This document shows positions 9,701 through 16,920 of a stretch of 64,000 bases of DNA, one piece after another. Both the position numbers and the translations under genes were made by a program. The stretch's first letter is position 1, and each line of letters begins with the position of its first letter. The notes beneath the pieces were generated by a model. It did no database searches and was not told where the DNA came from. It saw only the letters and a program-made list of their open reading frames with translations. Source of the DNA: NCEH01 sp043195125 (lineage in GTDB: Bacteria; Pseudomonadota; Alphaproteobacteria; Rhizobiales; Xanthobacteraceae); NCBI RefSeq assembly GCF_043195125.1, contig NZ_JBAFWR010000008.1. One strand, written 5' to 3'.

Positions 9701-10325
9701 GTGCATCTACGGTATGGAAGGGCCGGGCGGCTACCAGCTCTTCGGCCGCACCATCCAGGTGTGGAACACTTGGCGCACCACGCCCGTGTTCAAGCCCGGC
9801 ACGCCCTGGCTGCTGCGCTTCTTCGATCAGATCCGCTTCTTCCCGGTGAGCCACGCCGAGTTGATGGAGGCGCGCGCCGCCTTTCCCCACGGCGCCTATC
9901 CACTGCGCATCGAGGAGACCCAATTCTCCTATGCGGACTATGCGGCGGACCTCGCCCGCAATGCCGGCGAGATCAATGCCTTCAAGGCGCGCCAGCAGGC
10001 GGCCTTCGATGCCGAGCGCGCCCATTGGAAGGCGCAAGGGCTCGACAGCTTCGTCGCCGACGAGGGCATCGCGGGCGGCGAGGAGGAAGCCATTCCCGAA
10101 GGCTGCTTCGGCGTCAGCGCCAATGTTCCGGGCAATGTCTGGAAGGTGCTGGTGGAAGAGAATGTCGAGGTGGCGGCGGGCGAAACCATCGCCATCATCG
10201 AATCCATGAAGATGGAAATCTCCATCACCGCCCATGCGGCTGGGCGCGTGCGCGCCGTGCGCATGGTGCCCGGCCGCACGGTGCGCACCGGAGACGTGGT
10301 GGCAGTTCTGGAGGCGATATCGTGA
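6783..10325 (+). CDS. Guanidine carboxylase (urea carboxylase family), biotin-dependent
   Basis: A 1180-aa multidomain enzyme with a TTG start 3 bases after the previous stop (SD GAGGG). Order: biotin carboxylase and ATP-grasp domains (1-450, with LKSTAGGGGIGMQ and EVNTRLQVEHP), KipA-like AHS2 domain (about 455-765), KipI-like AHS1 domain (about 775-985), carboxyltransferase-linked region with KYNPARTWTPENAVGIGGAY, and a C-terminal biotinyl domain with ESMKME (biotinylated Lys1143). It uses ATP and bicarbonate to carboxylate its substrate. Sequence alone places it in the urea carboxylase family; riboswitch and DUF1989 neighbours favour guanidine, though some members also accept urea. Confidence 0.88.
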   Translation: MFTKVLIANRGEIAGRIIKTLRRMGISSVAIHSDADRFTRPVLDADEAVRVGPAPASESYLDVEAVIAACVATGAEAVHPGYGFLSENVAFAQRLAEAGVVFIGPRPEHLTAFGLKHTARELAQKSGVPLLPGTGLLEDVEEALQAAETITYPVMLKSTAGGGGIGMQLCHTPQELKETFERVQRTARASFGDARVYLERFVSEARHVEVQIFGDGKGKVIALGERDCSLQRRNQKVVEETPAPLLSEQTRARLHDAAVKLGKSVSYASAGTVEFIYDPAREDFYFLEVNTRLQVEHPVTEAVFGIDLVEWMIRQAAGEDIIPAAPLVPKGVAMEVRVYAEIPHANFQPSAGLLTQVKFDPRARVDTWVETGTEVTPFYDPMLAKVIVSGADRPAALAALRAALEETAISGIETNLAYLRAIAASDLLASGKVATTALRDFAFRPESIEVLSPGAQSSLQELPGRLHLWHVGVPPSGPMDARSFARANALVGNKETAVALEMTVNGPTLRFHTDADVAISGAHMPATLVGVVMPHDTAFAVKAGQLLAIGAISGPGQRAYLAVRGAFAAPEVLGSRATFALGLFGGHATGTLKGGDVLHLNPPATRPALPKTVSAEPAPLTRAWEIGVVYGPHGAPDFFQDVDIADLFAATYEVHFNSARTGVRLMGPTPRWARTDGGEAGLHPSNLHDNAYAVGAIDFTGDMPIILGPDGPSLGGFVCPAVIARDEQWKMGQLKPGDKVRFHPLARPHDPVAGPAVKSVPEAASPILKRRDDGPVRVVYRRQGDDNLLVEFGDMTLDIALRLRAHLLAAAVEEAKIPGLIDLTPGIRSLQLHYDGTQVSRGKLLGLLDEIERSLPAAEDVVVPSRIVHLPLSWNDEDAQLAMRKYQELVRPNAPWCPSNIEFIRRINGLKDEQAVRDVVFDARYLVLGLGDVYLGAPVATPMDPRHRLVTTKYNPARTWTPENAVGIGGAYMCIYGMEGPGGYQLFGRTIQVWNTWRTTPVFKPGTPWLLRFFDQIRFFPVSHAELMEARAAFPHGAYPLRIEETQFSYADYAADLARNAGEINAFKARQQAAFDAERAHWKAQGLDSFVADEGIAGGEEEAIPEGCFGVSANVPGNVWKVLVEENVEVAAGETIAIIESMKMEISITAHAAGRVRAVRMVPGRTVRTGDVVAVLEAIS

Positions 10326-10777
10326 CCAGCAAATCTCGCGAGATCCCGCTCAGCGGACTCGATGCTTCTTCGCCCGCCCGCGGGCAGGTGCCGATCGCGG
10401 TGGTCGGGGCCCACCTCTCGGGCATGCCGCTCAACGGCGAACTGACGGGCGCGGGCGGCGCGCTGGTGAAGCGCTGCCGTACCGCCCCGGACTATCGTCT
10501 GTTCGTGCTGCCGGACACCACGCCCGCCAAGCCCGGCGTGGTGCGCGAGCCGGGCTTTTCCGGGCCGGGGCTGGATGTGGAAGTGTGGGCGCTGGATGCG
10601 GCGGCGTTCGGCCATTTCGTCGCCCGCATCCCGGCGCCGCTGGGGATCGGCAAGCTGACCCTGGACGACGGCTCGCAGGTGCCCGGCTTCCTGTGCGAAG
10701 CCCATGCGGTGGAGGGCGCCCAGGAGATCACCGCGCTCGGCGGATGGCGCGCCTATATCGCATCGCGGCAGAGCTGA
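10322..10777 (+). CDS. Stand-alone allophanate hydrolase C-terminal domain protein
   Basis: 151 aa from a GTG that overlaps the carboxylase stop as GTGA. It matches only the C-terminal domain of allophanate hydrolase (AtzF-like): VVGAHLSGMPLNGELT, LFVLPDTTPAKPG, PGFSGPGLDVEVW, IPAPLGIGKL, GFLCEAHAVEGA, EITALGGWRAYIA. The amidase-signature half (about 450 aa with the Ser-Ser-Lys triad) is absent, and no amidase gene lies nearby. In AtzF the C-terminal domain is linked to assembly and, in some homologues, to a later chemical step. So either the amidase is encoded elsewhere or allophanate is handled differently. Confidence 0.8.
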   Translation: MTSKSREIPLSGLDASSPARGQVPIAVVGAHLSGMPLNGELTGAGGALVKRCRTAPDYRLFVLPDTTPAKPGVVREPGFSGPGLDVEVWALDAAAFGHFVARIPAPLGIGKLTLDDGSQVPGFLCEAHAVEGAQEITALGGWRAYIASRQS

Positions 10778-10788
10778 ACCCTTGCACC

Positions 10789-10819
10789 GGAGGCGCAGCG
10801 GCGCGCGCCCTGCGCCTCC
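10789..10819 (+). terminator. Hairpin after the guanidine operon
   Basis: Perfect 10-bp arms (10789-10798 and 10810-10819) around an 11-base GC loop, starting 12 bases after the last stop codon of the operon. There is no T run, so it is either a Rho-assisted end or a 3' stabilising hairpin. Confidence 0.5.
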
Positions 10820-10864
10820 AATCCCTTGGCCCATGCTGCGCCGCAACCGCAACGAAAGAAGGAT

Positions 10865-10878
10865 TTAGATCGATCTAA
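10865..10878 (+). promoter_or_regulatory. Perfect palindrome, candidate LacI-family operator
   Basis: TTAGATCGATCTAA is a perfect 14-bp palindrome with a central CG, as in many LacI-family operators. It lies about 80 bases before the LacI gene and just upstream of a possible -35 box. A variant with the same GATCGATC core occurs at 13507-13518 in the same operon. Confidence 0.6.
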
Positions 10879-10885
10879 TTTTTCG

Positions 10886-10914
10886 TTGACCGGCGGTTTT
10901 GCCTCCCCTAGAGA
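10886..10914 (+). promoter_or_regulatory. Possible sigma70-type promoter of the LacI/dgo operon
   Basis: TTGACC (10886-10891) and TAGAGA (10909-10914) are separated by 17 bases. The -35 is close to consensus, the -10 is weak. It is adjacent to the palindrome at 10865-10878, consistent with autoregulation. Sequence reading only. Confidence 0.35.
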
Positions 10915-10959
10915 ACCCTGGCCGAACGCCGCAAAGACGTCGGCGGGGGAGAACGCCGC

Positions 10960-12156
10960 ATGGATGTGAGGAAAGGCAAAGGCGCGTCCGCGCCCGGTCG
11001 CGCCCCGACCGAAACCGCCCCCGGCGGCACTGCCCTTCCGCTTGCCCATCGCGTCACGTTGAACGACATCGCCGCCCATGCCGGCGTCTCGCGCGCCACG
11101 GTTTCCCTGGTGCTGCGCAAGAGCCCGCTGGTAAAGGAAGACACCCGCCAGCGTGTCGACCGGGCGATGACCGACCTCGGCTATGTCTACAATCGCCGCG
11201 CCGCCAACCTCCGCTCGGGCGCGTCCCGCACCATCGGCCTCGTGCTGTGCGAGATCATCACGCCCAACTATTCCCAGTTCACCGCCGGCATCGACGATGT
11301 ATTGGACGCGGAAAGCTATGTGGGCTTCATCACCAATACGGCGGAGGACGCCACCCGCCAGAAGCGCGTGCTGGTGCGCATGCAGGAGCACGGCGTCGAC
11401 GGTATCGTGCTTGTGCCCGCCGAGGAAACCCGCGCCGACGCGCTGGAGGAGGCACATTGCGCCGGCCTGCCCTGCGTGCTCGCCCAGCGCCGGGTGGAAG
11501 GCTTCGCCGCCGATTATGTGGGGCCGGACTATGCCGCCGGCATGGAACTCGTCACCGAGCATCTGATCGGCCTCGGTCACCGGCACATCGGCTTCATCGG
11601 CGGCGTGCGACGCATCGCGCCGCTCAGCGAGCGCCTCGCCGGCTTCCGCCGGGCTCTGCGCCGGCACAAGCTGAAGATCGGTCCCATTGTGCCCTGCCCG
11701 GTGCTCGACAGATCGTCCGGTTATGCCGCCGCGCGCGACCTGTTCGCGGAGGAAAATCCGCCCACCGCCCTGGTCTGCTACAACGACATCGTCGCCTTCG
11801 GCGTGATGCTGGCACTCACCGAGCGCGGGCTCGAGCCGGGCCGGGACGTCGCGGTGGTGGGCTGCGACGATGTCGCCGAGGCGGGCCTTCACCGCCCCGG
11901 GCTGACCACCTTCACCACCGATCCGCGCGTGGTCGGACGGGAAGCCGCGCGGCTGCTGCTGCGGCGGATCGAGAATCCGAGCCGGCCGCCAGAGCAGATC
12001 ATCGTGCCGCCGCGCCTCATCATCCGCCAATCCTGCGGCAGCGCGGGACCGGGGCGCACGCTCGCCCACAAGGGCGGGCACGCACCCATCGCAGCCGAGG
12101 CGCCGAAGGCCCGCCGCTCCTCACCTCAAGCCCTCAAGGGAAGCGCAGGGACATGA
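10960..12156 (+). CDS. LacI family transcriptional regulator of the sugar-acid operon
   Basis: 398 aa. After a non-conserved 30-residue N-terminal tail comes the LacI helix-turn-helix (VTLNDIAAHAGVSRATVSLV) and hinge (LGYVYNRRAANLRSG), then a periplasmic-binding-protein-like sensor domain (IGLVLCEIITPNYSQF; IGFIGG near 210; VVGCDDVAEAGL near 305). The stop overlaps the next start as ATGA, so the regulator is translated with the transporter it probably controls. The effector is likely a sugar acid or its 2-keto-3-deoxy intermediate (inference from dgoK and dgoA downstream). Confidence 0.88.
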   Translation: MDVRKGKGASAPGRAPTETAPGGTALPLAHRVTLNDIAAHAGVSRATVSLVLRKSPLVKEDTRQRVDRAMTDLGYVYNRRAANLRSGASRTIGLVLCEIITPNYSQFTAGIDDVLDAESYVGFITNTAEDATRQKRVLVRMQEHGVDGIVLVPAEETRADALEEAHCAGLPCVLAQRRVEGFAADYVGPDYAAGMELVTEHLIGLGHRHIGFIGGVRRIAPLSERLAGFRRALRRHKLKIGPIVPCPVLDRSSGYAAARDLFAEENPPTALVCYNDIVAFGVMLALTERGLEPGRDVAVVGCDDVAEAGLHRPGLTTFTTDPRVVGREAARLLLRRIENPSRPPEQIIVPPRLIIRQSCGSAGPGRTLAHKGGHAPIAAEAPKARRSSPQALKGSAGT

Positions 12157-12827
12157 ACTACGTCTTCCAGTTCGGAGAAGTCTTCAACGCCTGGCAGGAC
12201 CTGCTCTATGGTGCTTGGCTGACAATCCAGCTCTCGGCCATGGCCATGGTGCTCGGCCTGATCGTGGCGGTGGCCGGCGCGCTCGGCAAGACCGCCGGGC
12301 CGCGTCCGGTCCGCTGGCTGGTGGACACCTATGTGGAGATCATCCGCAACACGCCGTTCCTGGTGCAGATCTTCCTGATCTTCTTCGGCCTGCCACGTGC
12401 CGGCGTGCGACTCGACGCCAATGAAGCGGCGCTCCTTGCCATGGTGGTGAACGTGGGCGCCTATGCCACGGAAATCGTGCGCGCGGGCATCGAGACCATC
12501 CACAAGGGCCAGATCGAGGCGGGCAAGGCGCTCGGCCTCAAGCCCATGCAGGTGTTCTCCTATATCGTCATCTTTCCCGCGCTGAAGGCGATCTACCCGG
12601 CGCTCACCAGCCAGTTCATTCTGCTGATGCTCACCTCCAGCGTGGTCTCGGCCATTTCGGCGGAAGAACTGACCGCGATCGCGAACAATCTGCAATCCCA
12701 GACCTTCCGCTCGTTCGAGATCTACTTGGTGGTCACCGCCATGTATCTCGCCATGTCGCTGATGTTCTCAGGCGTTTTCGCGCTCATCTATAAGGTGGTC
12801 TTCGCGCCCACCGATGTGGCCCGCTGA
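12153..12827 (+). CDS. Polar amino acid-type (HisM family) ABC transporter permease
   Basis: 224 aa, start overlapping the regulator stop (ATGA). Membrane segments are seen near 20-45, 65-80, 90-110 and 185-210. The family motif EIIRNTPFLVQIFLIFFGLP and the EAA loop AGKALGLKPMQVFSYIVIFP are present. It belongs to the PAAT family, normally amino acid importers. The dgoKA neighbourhood suggests that this system imports a sugar acid or a related compound instead. Confidence 0.85.
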   Translation: MNYVFQFGEVFNAWQDLLYGAWLTIQLSAMAMVLGLIVAVAGALGKTAGPRPVRWLVDTYVEIIRNTPFLVQIFLIFFGLPRAGVRLDANEAALLAMVVNVGAYATEIVRAGIETIHKGQIEAGKALGLKPMQVFSYIVIFPALKAIYPALTSQFILLMLTSSVVSAISAEELTAIANNLQSQTFRSFEIYLVVTAMYLAMSLMFSGVFALIYKVVFAPTDVAR

Positions 12828-12837
12828 GGAGGATGCC

Positions 12838-13491
12838 ATGATCCGTCAATTTACCTCCGCGGAGCTGCTCTTCCTCATCTCGTCCGTGCGCTGGACGCTG
12901 CTGCTCTCGCTGATCGCCTTCATCGGCGGGGCGACCGGCGGGCTTCTGGTGGCGTTCGCGCGCACCTCCACTTGGCCCTGGCTGCGGGCGACCGCTGCCG
13001 GCTATATCCAGATCTTCCAGGGCACGCCGCTGCTAATGCAGCTGTTCCTGGTGTTCTTCGGCGCCACCTTCCTGGGGCTCAATATCGATCCCCTGGCCGC
13101 CGCCGCCATCGGCCTCACGCTGAACGGCGCGGCGTTCCTGGGCGAGATCTGGCGCGGCTGCATCCAGGCTATTCCCAAGGGCCAGTGGGAAGCATCCACG
13201 GCGCTCGGCCTGCATTATTTCACCCGCATGAAGGAAATCATCCTGCCCCAGGCGGCGAAGATCGCGGTGGCGCCCACGGTCGGTTTCCTGGTGCTGCTGG
13301 TGAAGAGCACGTCGCTGGCCTCCATCATCGGCTTCGTCGAGCTCACGCGCGCCGGGCAGATCGTGAACAACGCCACCTTCCGCCCGTTCCTGGTGTTCGG
13401 CGTGGTGGCGGTCATCTATTTCATCCTGTGCTGGCCGCTCTCGCTCTATTCGCGCCATCTGGAGAAGAAGTTCGGAACCGTCTCGCGCTGA
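12838..13491 (+). CDS. Second polar amino acid-type ABC transporter permease
   Basis: 217 aa; the ATG at 12838 is chosen because GAGGAGG lies 6 bases upstream, whereas a start at 12814 would sit inside the preceding gene. It shows the same architecture as its partner: IQIFQGTPLLMQLFLVFFG and the EAA loop ASTALGLHYFTRMKEIILPQ. Two unequal permeases form the heterodimeric channel in this class. The stop is followed by an 86-base leader before the binding-protein gene. Confidence 0.85.
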   Translation: MIRQFTSAELLFLISSVRWTLLLSLIAFIGGATGGLLVAFARTSTWPWLRATAAGYIQIFQGTPLLMQLFLVFFGATFLGLNIDPLAAAAIGLTLNGAAFLGEIWRGCIQAIPKGQWEASTALGLHYFTRMKEIILPQAAKIAVAPTVGFLVLLVKSTSLASIIGFVELTRAGQIVNNATFRPFLVFGVVAVIYFILCWPLSLYSRHLEKKFGTVSR

Positions 13492-13506
13492 GGAGCGGGA
13501 CGCATA

Positions 13507-13518
13507 TGGATCGATCCA
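13507..13518 (+). promoter_or_regulatory. Second GATCGATC-core palindrome, candidate operator
   Basis: TGGATCGATCCA is a perfect 12-bp palindrome with the same core and an A/T flank as the site at 10865-10878. It sits between the permease stop and the binding-protein start, so it could be a second operator for an internal promoter or for looping. Confidence 0.45.
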
Positions 13519-13577
13519 ATCCGCGCCGCCCCTCATCGGCGCGCCTGCCCCGCCAGGGGCCAATCGGAGGAAAGCAC

Positions 13578-14393
13578 ATGTCCCTGATGTCCGTTCTGAC
13601 CACCACGCGACGCGCCTTCGCCGCCATCGGCCTTACGGCGCTTGCCGCGACCGCTTTGCCCCATGGCGCCTCGGCCCAGAGCATTGACGATATCCTCTCC
13701 AAGAAGAAGCTCCAGGTCGGCATGCTGGTGGACCTGCCGCCGTTCGGCCTGCTCAACACCGAAGGCAAGCCTGAGGGCTACGATGCCGACGTCGCCAAGC
13801 TCATGGGCAAGTATCTCGGCGTCGAGGTCGAGATCGTGCCCGTCACCGGGCCGAACCGCATTCCCTATCTGCTGACCAGCAAGGTCGACGTGCTGGTGGC
13901 GACCTTCGGCATCACGCCCGAGCGTGCCAAGCAGGTCCAGTTCTCGATCCCCTATTCGGCGATCGAGATCCAGCTGATCGGGCCGAAGAAGCTGGACATC
14001 AAGAGTCTCGACCAGACCGTGGGCAAGAAGATCGCGGTGGCCCGCGCCTCCACCCAGGATACCGCGCTGACGGCGGCAGTTCCCAAGGGTGCCACCATCA
14101 TGCGCTTCGACGACGACGCCACCGCCGCCCAGGCCTTCGTTTCCGGCCAGACCGATCTGCTCGGCGCCAACAACCTCATCGGCACCCAGCTCGCCGAAGC
14201 GAACCCGGACATGGGCATCGAGCGCAAGATCACGCTGCGCAGCCAGTACAACGGCATCACGGTGCGCCGCGGCTCGGCTGACTTCCTCCAGTGGATCAAT
14301 ACGTTCCTGTATTTCGTGAAGAACAATGGCGAGCTCGACGCCATCAACCAGAAGTGGTTCAAGACCCCCCTTCCGGTGATGCCGACCTTCTGA
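13578..14393 (+). CDS. ABC transporter substrate-binding protein (PAAT family)
   Basis: 271 aa from the ATG at 13578 with GGAGGA 6 bases upstream. The signal peptide spans about residues 1-34 (cleavage near GASAQ). The mature part has the SBP_bac_3 pattern: LQVGMLVDLPPFG, GYDADVAKLMGKYLG, VPVTGPNRIPYLLTSKVD, ATFGITPERAKQVQFS. It captures the ligand in the periplasm for the two upstream permeases. The ligand is unknown; linkage to dgoK and dgoA suggests a sugar acid. Confidence 0.87.
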   Translation: MSLMSVLTTTRRAFAAIGLTALAATALPHGASAQSIDDILSKKKLQVGMLVDLPPFGLLNTEGKPEGYDADVAKLMGKYLGVEVEIVPVTGPNRIPYLLTSKVDVLVATFGITPERAKQVQFSIPYSAIEIQLIGPKKLDIKSLDQTVGKKIAVARASTQDTALTAAVPKGATIMRFDDDATAAQAFVSGQTDLLGANNLIGTQLAEANPDMGIERKITLRSQYNGITVRRGSADFLQWINTFLYFVKNNGELDAINQKWFKTPLPVMPTF

Positions 14394-14470
14394 TCGCCGC
14401 AACGCGGGCCGCGGGCGCAGGCGTCCGTGGCCCATCGCCAGACCCGACCGCATCCTTCGGAGACTTCGTC

Positions 14471-15286
<816 letters not shown>

Positions 15287-15342
15287 TCCGGGCGCCTTTT
15301 CACCCGAGCCCGCGCCACCCCAAGCAGAAGCGAGATCCGCCC

Positions 15343-16257
15343 GTGAGCCGCGCGTCCCTCATCGCCCTGGACTGGGGCACGTCTTCATTGCGCGCCTATC
15401 TCCTGGATGCGCAGGGTGCCATCCTGGCGCGCTGCGAAACCGCAGAAGGGCTGATGGCGGTGCAGGATCGCGCCTTCGCACCCGTGCTCTCGCGCGTCGC
15501 CGGCCCCTGGGCGGCCGCGCACGGCCCGCTGCCGATCCTATTGTCCGGCATGATCGGCAGCCGCCAGGGCTGGGCCGAAGTGCCTTACGTGACGTGTCCC
15601 GCCGGGCTTGGCGACCTCGCCGCCGGCCTGATGGCGCTGCCCGTGGAGGATCGCGCCCTCGGCCCGGTCCATATCGTGCCCGGCTTGCTGGTGGACGATC
15701 CCAAGACGCCGGACGTGATCCGCGGCGAGGAGACCGAGGTGTTCGGCGCCCTCGCCTTGCTGGGCCGCACCGAGGGGCTGTTCGTCCTGCCGGGAACCCA
15801 TTCCAAATGGGTGCTGGTGGAAGGCGGCCGCGTCACCGGCTTTGCCACCTTCATGACCGGCGAAATCTTCGCGGCCCTGAAAGGCCATACCATTCTCGGC
15901 CGCATGATGGGGCAGGGCGCGCCTTCGCCCGCCGGCTTCCGCGCCGGGGTCGCCGCCTCGCGCGATCTGCACGGCCCCGGCGCGCTGCTATCGCGCCTGT
16001 TCACGATCCGCGCCCTCGGCCTCACCGGGCGCCTCGCCGATGGCGACAGCGCGGACTTTCTCTCCGGCCTGCTGATCAGCGCGGAACTGACCAGCGTCAC
16101 CGACGGCCGCGAGCCGTTCACGCTCATCGCCAATGCCGCCCTGACGCAGCATTATTCCACCGCCGCCGAGCTGCTCGCCCTGCCGCACGACCGCGCTCCG
16201 CCCGACTGCGCAGCCGCCGGGCTATCCGCGATCGCCCGCACCGCCGGCCTCCTCTGA
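15343..16257 (+). CDS. dgoK: 2-dehydro-3-deoxygalactonokinase
   Basis: 304 aa, GTG start. It phosphorylates 2-keto-3-deoxy-D-galactonate at C6 in the De Ley-Doudoroff galactose/galactonate pathway. The N-terminal phosphate-binding motif ALDWGTSSLRAYL and the LPGTHSKWVLVEGG and FMTGEIFAAL segments are typical of DgoK. Length is normal. The aldolase gene follows after 23 bases. No galactonate dehydratase or galactose dehydrogenase is in the window, so earlier steps must be encoded elsewhere. Confidence 0.9.
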   Translation: MSRASLIALDWGTSSLRAYLLDAQGAILARCETAEGLMAVQDRAFAPVLSRVAGPWAAAHGPLPILLSGMIGSRQGWAEVPYVTCPAGLGDLAAGLMALPVEDRALGPVHIVPGLLVDDPKTPDVIRGEETEVFGALALLGRTEGLFVLPGTHSKWVLVEGGRVTGFATFMTGEIFAALKGHTILGRMMGQGAPSPAGFRAGVAASRDLHGPGALLSRLFTIRALGLTGRLADGDSADFLSGLLISAELTSVTDGREPFTLIANAALTQHYSTAAELLALPHDRAPPDCAAAGLSAIARTAGLL

Positions 16258-16280
16258 CCGCCGATACCGGAACACGTTTC

Positions 16281-16910
16281 ATGACACTCACCTTCACCCA
16301 AGCCATGGCGCGCTGTCCGCTCGTCGCCATCCTGCGCGGCCTCAAGCCGGAGGAGGCGCTGGACGTGGGCGCCGCGCTGGTTGACGCCGGCATCGCCATC
16401 ATTGAAGTGCCGCTGAATTCTCCTGATCCGCTGCGCTCGATCGCGCTGCTGGCGGAGCGCTTCGGCACCGATACGCTGATCGGCGCGGGCACCGTCATGT
16501 CGCCAGCGGACGTCGCGGATGTGGCGCAGGCCGGCGGCCGGCTGATCGTCATGCCGCATTCGGATGGCGAGGTGATCCGCGCCGCGAAGGCCGCCGGCCT
16601 CATCTGCACGCCCGGCGTCGCCACGCCGACGGAAGCCTTCGCCGCCCTGCGCGCCGGCGCCGACGCGCTCAAGCTGTTCCCGGCCGAGGGCCTCCCGCCC
16701 CAGGTGCTGAAAGCCTGGCGCGCGGTGATGGTGGGCGCGACGCTGCTTCCGGTCGGCGGCATCGATGCCGGCAACATGGCCGCCTACCGCGCCGCCGGGG
16801 CCGACGGCTTCGGGCTCGGCTCGGCGCTCTATAAGCCCGGCAAGCCGCTCGAGGATATTGCAAGCGACGCCGCCGCGCTCGTGGCGTGCGCCCGCGGCTT
16901 GTTCCACTGA
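16281..16910 (+). CDS. dgoA: 2-dehydro-3-deoxy-6-phosphogalactonate aldolase
   Basis: 209 aa, ATG 23 bases after dgoK. A class I KDPG/KDPGal aldolase: LVAILRGLKPEEAL at the N-terminus, catalytic Glu in IIEVPLNSPDPL, GAGTVMSP, and the Schiff-base Lys in ADALKLFPAEG. It splits KDPGal to pyruvate and glyceraldehyde 3-phosphate. The PLNSPDP motif fits the galactonate type rather than Eda. It ends only 10 bases from the convergent GGDEF-EAL gene with no terminator seen between them. Confidence 0.9.
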   Translation: MTLTFTQAMARCPLVAILRGLKPEEALDVGAALVDAGIAIIEVPLNSPDPLRSIALLAERFGTDTLIGAGTVMSPADVADVAQAGGRLIVMPHSDGEVIRAAKAAGLICTPGVATPTEAFAALRAGADALKLFPAEGLPPQVLKAWRAVMVGATLLPVGGIDAGNMAAYRAAGADGFGLGSALYKPGKPLEDIASDAAALVACARGLFH

Positions 16911-16920
16911 GCGCCCGCGC

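Noticed and set aside
10865..10878. GATCGATC sites as a genome-wide motif
   Set aside because: Unextended GATCGATC-like stretches (for example near 52100 and 61450) lie inside genes without palindromic flanks and are chance matches; only the two dgo-operon sites are retained.
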